Origin: Rhizoclosmatium globosum
Taxonomy: Eukaryota; Chytridiomycota; Chytridiomycetes; Chytridiales; Chytriomycetaceae
NCBI GenBank assembly: GCA_002104985.1
Contig: MCGO01000076.1
Coordinates: forward strand, 124,001 to 188,000
Direction of reading: 5' to 3'
Length of the DNA: 64,000 nt
The position numbers and the translations under genes were made by a program. Shown here in pieces: positions 58,969 to 64,000 of this stretch. A model generated the notes under the pieces. It was not told the origin of the DNA, searched no databases, and saw only the letters and a program-made list of their open reading frames with translations. The first letter of the stretch is position 1. Each line of letters starts with the position of its first letter.

Positions 58969-61264
58969 ATGGGAGCAACAGTTTCGAAGCAAAGTGAGTA
59001 TCCTCGGAGTGATTTGTTTTTTGGTCGCTGACAATAGATCCATTGATAGAGCAAAAGAAGACCCCAATTCACACCAATTCGTCTTCTTTGGTTCCTTCTG
59101 CCGCAGACAACTCAATTGCTGCCTTGACTCAACCTGGTATATGCGGTGGCAGGGACTTGGTTGTAATGAAGTTGACTAACCAGTATTGCTTCTCAGAAAG
59201 AACCATTGTTTCCCAAGTTCTTCTTGATCAACAGAAAGAAAACATTCATACCACTCCTGTCTCCGCCGAAATGATGTCTGTGAATGTTGTTGAAAAGGCT
59301 GAAACTGTGGCTGACACTGAGAAGGAAAGAGCAAATATGGTATTTCTCTCATTTTGCAATTGTTTGTTCTAATTTCTCCCAATATGCAGCTGGACCCCAA
59401 TCACTTTTCCATTAAAGGAGTCACTGTCAAGTACTTTAGTTCCCTTGTGGATGTTTGGGGAGGCTGCTCAGAACTTAAAGGCATGACCACCCAGGATATT
59501 TGCAACAAGTTTGTCAAGCCACAAACAGAAAGTTCTAAATTGTCATGGTGTGCTGACATGTATTTGTCCAAGGATCCAAACCTTATGGGCCAAGTTCATG
59601 ACGCCAACTACTTCATTTCTCATGCTTGGAAGTACACATTTTTAGATGTTGTGGAAGCCTTGACCAATTTTGTTGACTCTAATAAGCTGGATCCAGAGGC
59701 AACCATAATTTGGTTTGACTTATTGTCAAACTCGCAGCATAATACAAGTGCAAAAGATTTTACTTGGTGGACAACTGTTTTCCAAAATGCCATTCAAAAA
59801 ATTGGTAGTGTTGTTCTCATAATGCAGCCGTGGGATGACCCTATTCCATTGACCAGAGCATGGTGTGTGTATGAAATATATGTGTCAAATGTTGCAGGAA
59901 GCAGTTTCTATGTTGCTATGCCTCCAAATGAAACTATATTATTCATGGACTCTCTCAAGAAACAATCACAAAAATACCTCTCTTTGCTCGCAAATTTGAA
60001 CAGTCAGAACTGCAAAGCTGGAAATACTTCTGACCAAGAGGCTATTTTCACTACAATTGAAAGAACAATTGGTTTTTCAAAATTAGATAGGACGGTGTTA
60101 GAAACATTAGCAGTGTGGATTATTGGTACTCTTCAAGATCATATAACATCATCAAGGTCATCCCAAAACCATATTCTCCAAATTGATTGGATGCTTGCAT
60201 TGGCTGGATTCTACCGGATATTAAGCCATTATGAGAAGGCAGAATCTATGTATGTTGAGTGCCTTGAAACAAGCAAAAGAGTTCTTGGACCAGACCATCC
60301 TGATACATTGATAGCACTCAACAATTTAGCCCTTTTGTACTATTCACAAGGCAAGTATGAACAGGCAGAGCCTATGTACAATGAGTGTCTTTCAACTAGT
60401 AAAAGAGTTCTTGGGCCAGACCATCCTGATACATTGACAATTATGAGCAATTTAGCTCTTTTGTACAAATTTCAAGGCAAATATGTCCAGTCAGAACCTA
60501 TGTATACTGACTGCCTTGCAACAAGCAAAAAAGTTCTCGGACCAGATCACCCTGACACATTGTTATCATTGAACAATATGGCTGATTTATACTATTCACA
60601 AGGCAAATATGATCAGGCAGAATCTATGTACATTGAGTGCCTTTCAACCAGTAAAAGAGTTCTTGGACCAGACCATCCTGATACATTGGTATCACTCAAC
60701 AATTTAGCACTTATATACAACTCACAAGGTAAATATGAGCAGGCAGAACCTATAAGCGTTCAATGCCTTAAAACAAGGCAAAGAGTTCTTGGACCAGACC
60801 ATCCTGATACATTGATATCACTCAACAATTTAGCTCTTTTGTACTATTCACAAGGCAAGTATGATCAGGCAGAATCTATGTACATTGAGTGCCTTTCAAC
60901 CAGTAAAAGAGTTCTTGGACCAGACCATCCTGATACATTGGTATCACTCAACAATTTAGCACTTTTATACAACTCACAAGGTAAATATGAGCAGGCAGAA
61001 CCTATAAGCGTTCAATGCCTTAAAACAAGGCAAAGAGTTCTTGGACCAGACCATCCTGATACATTGATAGCACTCAACAATTTAGCCCTTTTGTACTATT
61101 CACAAGGCAAGTATGAACAGGCAGAGCCTATTTACATTGAGTGTCTTTCAACCAGTAAAAGAGTTCTTGGGCCAGACCATCCTGATACATTGACAATTAT
61201 GAGCAATTGGGCTAAGTCACATGTTCTTGCCGTTACAGCCAGAAGGAAGAATTTATGTCAATAA
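58969..61264 (+). CDS. TIR-like domain plus TPR (kinesin-light-chain type) repeat protein
   Basis: Exons 58969-58993, 59038-59136, 59197-59339 and 59390-61264 encode 713 residues. The N-terminus MGATVSKQ fits an N-myristoylation signal. Residues about 160-290 form a domain with FISHAWKYTFLDVV, ATIIWFDLL and VVLIMQPWDDPIPLTRAWCVYEIYVS. The order (strand-loop, then a W-C-x-x-E helix) resembles TIR domains, in which the Glu of the S-x-W-C-x-x-E helix is catalytic; here it falls near residue 251. From about 373 there are eight TPR units of 42 residues, each with KRVLGPDHPDTL and LLYYSQGKYEQAE. Automatic pipelines call such proteins kinesin light chain; the TIR-like part argues for a sensor or signalling role. 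The TIR link is inference from motif pattern. Confidence 0.72.
60238..61215 (+). repeat. 126-bp coding tandem repeat (eight TPR units)
   Basis: Eight head-to-tail copies of a 126-bp unit lie in the last exon of the TIR-like gene. Units 4-5 and 6-7 form a 252-bp higher-order repeat that is nearly identical at DNA level, including silent positions, which points to a recent expansion or gene conversion. Confidence 0.85.
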
Positions 61265-61733
61265 TGTTGTGTCAGATTATTATCTTTCAATATATACTGT
61301 GTTCAGGTCATTAAAGAGGATTCTCATGTGTGCACCTATTTACAATTTTCTTACTGAGTTTTCTTTCGAGAGTTGGGTAGTTGCATTTGATCCATAATTG
61401 TTCGAGGTTTTGCCCTTAACTGCAGATGCAAAGTTGGCCATCACTGACTTCTTTGCAGGCTCATCGATGGATAACACGATCAGGAGAGAGTTCAAGTTGA
61501 TGCTTTGGGATCACTGCAAGAGCTTTGGCAATGGATGGTTGTGCAGTCAAGAGTCTCCCAATGTGTTCAGCTTTGGAGAAGTAGGTGGCAGCAAACATCA
61601 GGAAACAGCCCCCTCCTTGACAATGCAAAACAGTGTATTATGCCTATTATTTGTGCCAAAAAAAATGTATGATAACTCAGGATAAGAACATACACACATG
61701 CAGAATAACATTAAGTCATCTGTAATGCATGAT
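61265..61733. other. Non-coding or decayed region after the TIR-like gene
   Basis: A 95-codon open frame at 61398-61685 (plus) contains DAKLAITDFFAGSSMDNTIR, which I do not recognise. It lacks a clear start context. It could be a decayed exon or chance. Confidence 0.3.
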
Positions 61734-62188
61734 AAGACCCAAAAGTCAAATATTCATTAATGGGCATCAACACGCCCGCAAGAAAAGGGAGCCTGGAAGG
61801 CTCGCTCCTCTCACGGAACGTGTGTCAAAAACCCACGCCATTCCATTGGGAGTCGAACCCAATGTGAACATGAATGGCATAAAATGAGGGTTGCCGCAAC
61901 CCTCTTATTAGTTCATTAAATAAAAGAAGATATACCTCAATATTCCTTAAGAGATGTCGGGTTGCGGCAAGACTCCCAATGGGATGGATGGGTTTTACAA
62001 CGGTGGAAGGATGGGGAAGAGGCGGCACTTGGAAATTCTCAACGCTTCGCAGCGTTTTGGGTGAAGAAATGCCACTTTTCCTTTCTGGCCTTTTGCTCAC
62101 GAGCTTCACTCTTTCACTTAAAGACCCAAAAGTCAAATATTCAGTAATGGGCATCAACACGCCCGCAAGAAAAGGGAGCCTGGAAGGC
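61734..62188. repeat. Direct repeat pair with internal inverted repeats
   Basis: A 68-bp sequence (aagacccaaaagtc... to ...ggaaggc) is repeated at 61734-61801 and 62121-62188 with one difference, 387 bp apart. Between the copies lie a 12-bp inverted pair (ccattgggagtc at about 61839 and gactcccaatgg at about 61971) and a small palindrome (gagggttgc / gcaaccctc near 61887). This looks like a small mobile or solo-terminal-repeat remnant. Confidence 0.7.
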
Positions 62189-62399
62189 CTGCTCCTCCAA
62201 TACTTAATTCGAACTGGCTGTGTGCTTACCATTACTGAGTAGAAAGGGAAAGGAGAGCAGAGGGGGCTGTAATAACGTTTAAACGCAGACTTTATTTAGT
62301 AACTTCAGATTGCCCTGGTGGCAACTGGTAAATCATAACATCAGCTTGCCCATGGTGACAACTGGAATCAGTAAGAAACAAAGAAATAGGCATGTGAGA

Positions 62400-63071
62400 T
62401 TATCTGCGACCGTTACCCGCGCGACCAGCTCGTCTGTTTCCAAACTCTTCACGGTCGTTGCGGCGGTAGCTGTCTTCACGCTCGTCACGACGACGGTGAT
62501 CATAATCGTCCTCATGACGACAATAATCATCGCGATCATCACGATCGGTCTGACGCCGGTAGCCAGAACCACGGGAGTGACTGTTGGAATGACGCGGTCT
62601 CAGAAATCCTCGAGCACTGGTACGATAATTGTTCCCCAAGGGCTCAGGGGAAGTGGCATCACGAAGGCGTTGTGCGACAAGGAACTGAGAGTTGAGGATA
62701 GAACCGACTTTGCACATTTCCTCAAGGAGAGGGTTGCGAGACTTGGGTTGGAACAATTGCATGAAATACTGGGCCATTTGAAGTCCACTCCATTTGGCAC
62801 TTTGAGGCTTTCTGATGGCAGCATCGAAGGCATTCATGCCCTGCTTCCAGAGTGACATTTTGTCCATGGTCACAAGCTGAGAACCGTCTGGAGCAACATG
62901 AGCAGCCAGATCCACAGCCTCAACCAGACCTGCCTTTTTGACAGCATCAGCAACTGCATCCTTGACAGACTCTGGAGAATCAAAGACGTTGTCTCTGACG
63001 TGGTCCTCCCCATTGCACTTGTATTCCGCATGAGATGCCACCAGGAGAGCGGCATTAAAGTAGTGGTTCAA
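62400..63071 (-). CDS. Arg-rich protein, gag-like, 5' exon not found
   Basis: An open frame of 223 codons follows a good acceptor (gaaaatag) at 63072, so it is probably the last exon of a gene whose first exon is not located. The protein begins NHYFNAALLVASHAEYKC and is helical for about 140 residues, then becomes a low-complexity tail of Arg, Asp, Tyr, His and Gly (DRDDRDDY, RRRDEREDSYRR). This layout resembles nucleic-acid-binding gag-like proteins of retroelements; proximity to repeats supports that. A host RNA-binding protein is also possible. An upstream minus-strand frame at 63102-63386 is not convincing. Confidence 0.45.
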   Translation of the reverse strand: MNHYFNAALLVASHAEYKCNGEDHVRDNVFDSPESVKDAVADAVKKAGLVEAVDLAAHVAPDGSQLVTMDKMSLWKQGMNAFDAAIRKPQSAKWSGLQMAQYFMQLFQPKSRNPLLEEMCKVGSILNSQFLVAQRLRDATSPEPLGNNYRTSARGFLRPRHSNSHSRGSGYRRQTDRDDRDDYCRHEDDYDHRRRDEREDSYRRNDREEFGNRRAGRAGNGRR

Positions 63072-63519
63072 CTATTTTCATAGGAAATTTAGAAAATGCT
63101 TTTAAGTGGAGTATGAGGGGAGTAGCAGGTAATCTCTACGCTCAACCCAGTAAGGAATCAATCGGAAAATCATCGATTTATTCAGTTGTGCAAACATCCA
63201 AAATATTGGGAAAACTTGGGGCATCTGGGCTCTGCTGGACAGAGTTGGGGCCACAACAGCAACAGCTGGTAACAAATGGGTGCAGAATAGTAAATTGAGG
63301 GGGAAATAGTCAACCCCAACATCAGCATTAGCTGGCAACACTTTTCGTGGAAATAAAAGACAGAATACTGGACTGGGGTAGAACACAAGAGAAGGGTCTA
63401 GTCATGAGTCCAATGTGACAACTTAGGGTTTTATACTGTTGGATTAGGGTGATTAGGATGAGTCACCCACACAGGACAGTGTCCTGGTGTCCTGTGCAGG
63501 AGGACACTGTCCTCAGGTG

Positions 63520-63592
63520 GCCCTGGGTTTGAACCTGTACCCTAAGGGTGAGGTGCTGGATCCTTACCAGCTGAGCTAAAAAGTGTTTTTCG
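63520..63592 (-). other. tRNA-like sequence with Pol III A and B boxes
   Basis: On the minus strand, TAGCTCAGCTGG is a perfect A box and GGTTCAAACCC a good B box, 43 bases downstream as in a tRNA. No acceptor stem and no plausible anticodon arm can be drawn, so it is not a normal tRNA. It is flanked by gtcctg repeats and could be a tRNA-derived SINE head or a decayed tRNA. Confidence 0.5.
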
Positions 63593-63728
63593 TTGACTCA
63601 CTTGTAGTTAATGAAAGATAATCTACTATATATTTGCAGTGTTTCTATAAATCTGATGTCATATAACTTATATCTTCTGACTAGTTGTTTGCTGTTCTGT
63701 ATCTTCATTTATCCTATTAACCATGTAA

Positions 63729-64000
63729 CCTGTGTCCTGTGTCCTGTGTCCTGTCCTGGTGTCCTGTGTAACCTGTCCTGGTGTCCTGTCCTGGTGTCCT
63801 GTGTAGCCTGTCCTGGTGTCCTGTGTCCTGTGTCCTGTGTAACCTGTCCTGGTGTCCTGTGTCCTGTGTCCTGTGTCCTGTCCTGGTGTCCTGTGTAACC
63901 TGTCCTGGTGTCCTGTCCTGGTGTCCTGTGTCCTGTGTCCTGTGTAGCCTGTCCTGGTGTCCTGTGTCCTGTCCTGGTGTCCTGTGTAACCTGTCCTGGT
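63729..64000. repeat. gtcctg-based minisatellite, continues past the window
   Basis: The block is made of tandem and interleaved short units: cctgtgt (7 nt), cctggtgt, and cctgtgtaacctgtcctggtg. Higher-order order is irregular. It reaches base 64000 without ending. Related words also occur at 63470-63510 (ggacactgtcctc and gtgtcctggtgtcctgtg). Confidence 0.9.

Noticed and set aside
58969..61264. Annotation as kinesin light chain
   Set aside because: The similarity is limited to generic TPR units; the N-terminal domain is TIR-like and there is no kinesin-binding heptad region.
63611..63898. Plus-strand open frame with Cys/Pro/Val repeats
   Set aside because: It simply translates the gtcctg minisatellite; no start context and no non-repeat coding signal.
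63729..64000. CRISPR-like array
   Set aside because: The repeats are short, interleaved and have no unique spacers of constant length; it is a minisatellite.

Overview
The window is eukaryotic nuclear DNA. Nearly every gene is cut by short GT...AG introns (about 45-70 nt), genes are densely packed on both strands, and a mitochondrial presequence, tail anchors, GPI/TM tails and eukaryotic tRNA genes are present. The gene set (tandem membrane proteins, M14 carboxypeptidases, Crypton/Ndc10-like tyrosine recombinases, calpain, RTA1-like seven-TM proteins) suggests an early-diverging zoosporic fungus, probably a chytrid. That is inference, not proven by any single marker.

Layout. 1-4.2 kb: two tandem paralogous multi-span membrane proteins of unknown family. 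4.3-10.5 kb: two secreted or surface M14 zinc carboxypeptidases around a dCache receptor that has no output domain. 10.9-19.2 kb: four DUF2235 (Tle1-like alpha/beta hydrolase) genes, a tRNA-Gln and a third M14 carboxypeptidase. 19.4-22.1 kb: mitochondrial thioredoxin-domain (YyaL/SPATA20-type) protein. 22.2-32.2 kb: two PLAT-lipoxygenases, two diacylglycerol/sphingosine-kinase-type lipid kinases and a prostaglandin-reductase-like oxidoreductase. 32.5-34.5 kb: an RTA1-like seven-TM protein and a small unknown gene. 34.8-43.2 kb: tRNA-Asn, a long perfect hairpin, and a tail-to-tail pair of Crypton/Ndc10-like tyrosine recombinases flanked by related repeats in opposite orientation. 43.7-47.6 kb: ATP synthase subunit k-like gene, a fifth DUF2235 gene and a second seven-TM gene. 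47.7-61.3 kb: CRAL-TRIO protein, calpain, EF-hand metallophosphatase, tail-anchored TPR protein, LIM protein, and a TIR-like/TPR protein. 61.3-64 kb: repeat-rich DNA ending in a gtcctg minisatellite that runs off the window.

How the genes may work together. The 10.9-32.2 kb stretch joins predicted lipid esterases, lipoxygenases, an enone/alkene reductase and lipid kinases, which reads as a possible oxylipin/lipid-mediator neighbourhood. The 34.8-43.2 kb segment looks like an inverted pair of mobile or domesticated recombinase units. The 10.9-34.5 kb interval carries at least 30 single-base frameshifts although splice sites and family motifs are intact and I met no in-frame stop codons in the exons I read; the flanking regions carry none in the genes I traced. 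I read these mainly as assembly indels, with true pseudogenisation most plausible for the first lipid kinase copy. Exon coordinates were derived by hand; each intact gene sums to a whole number of codons.
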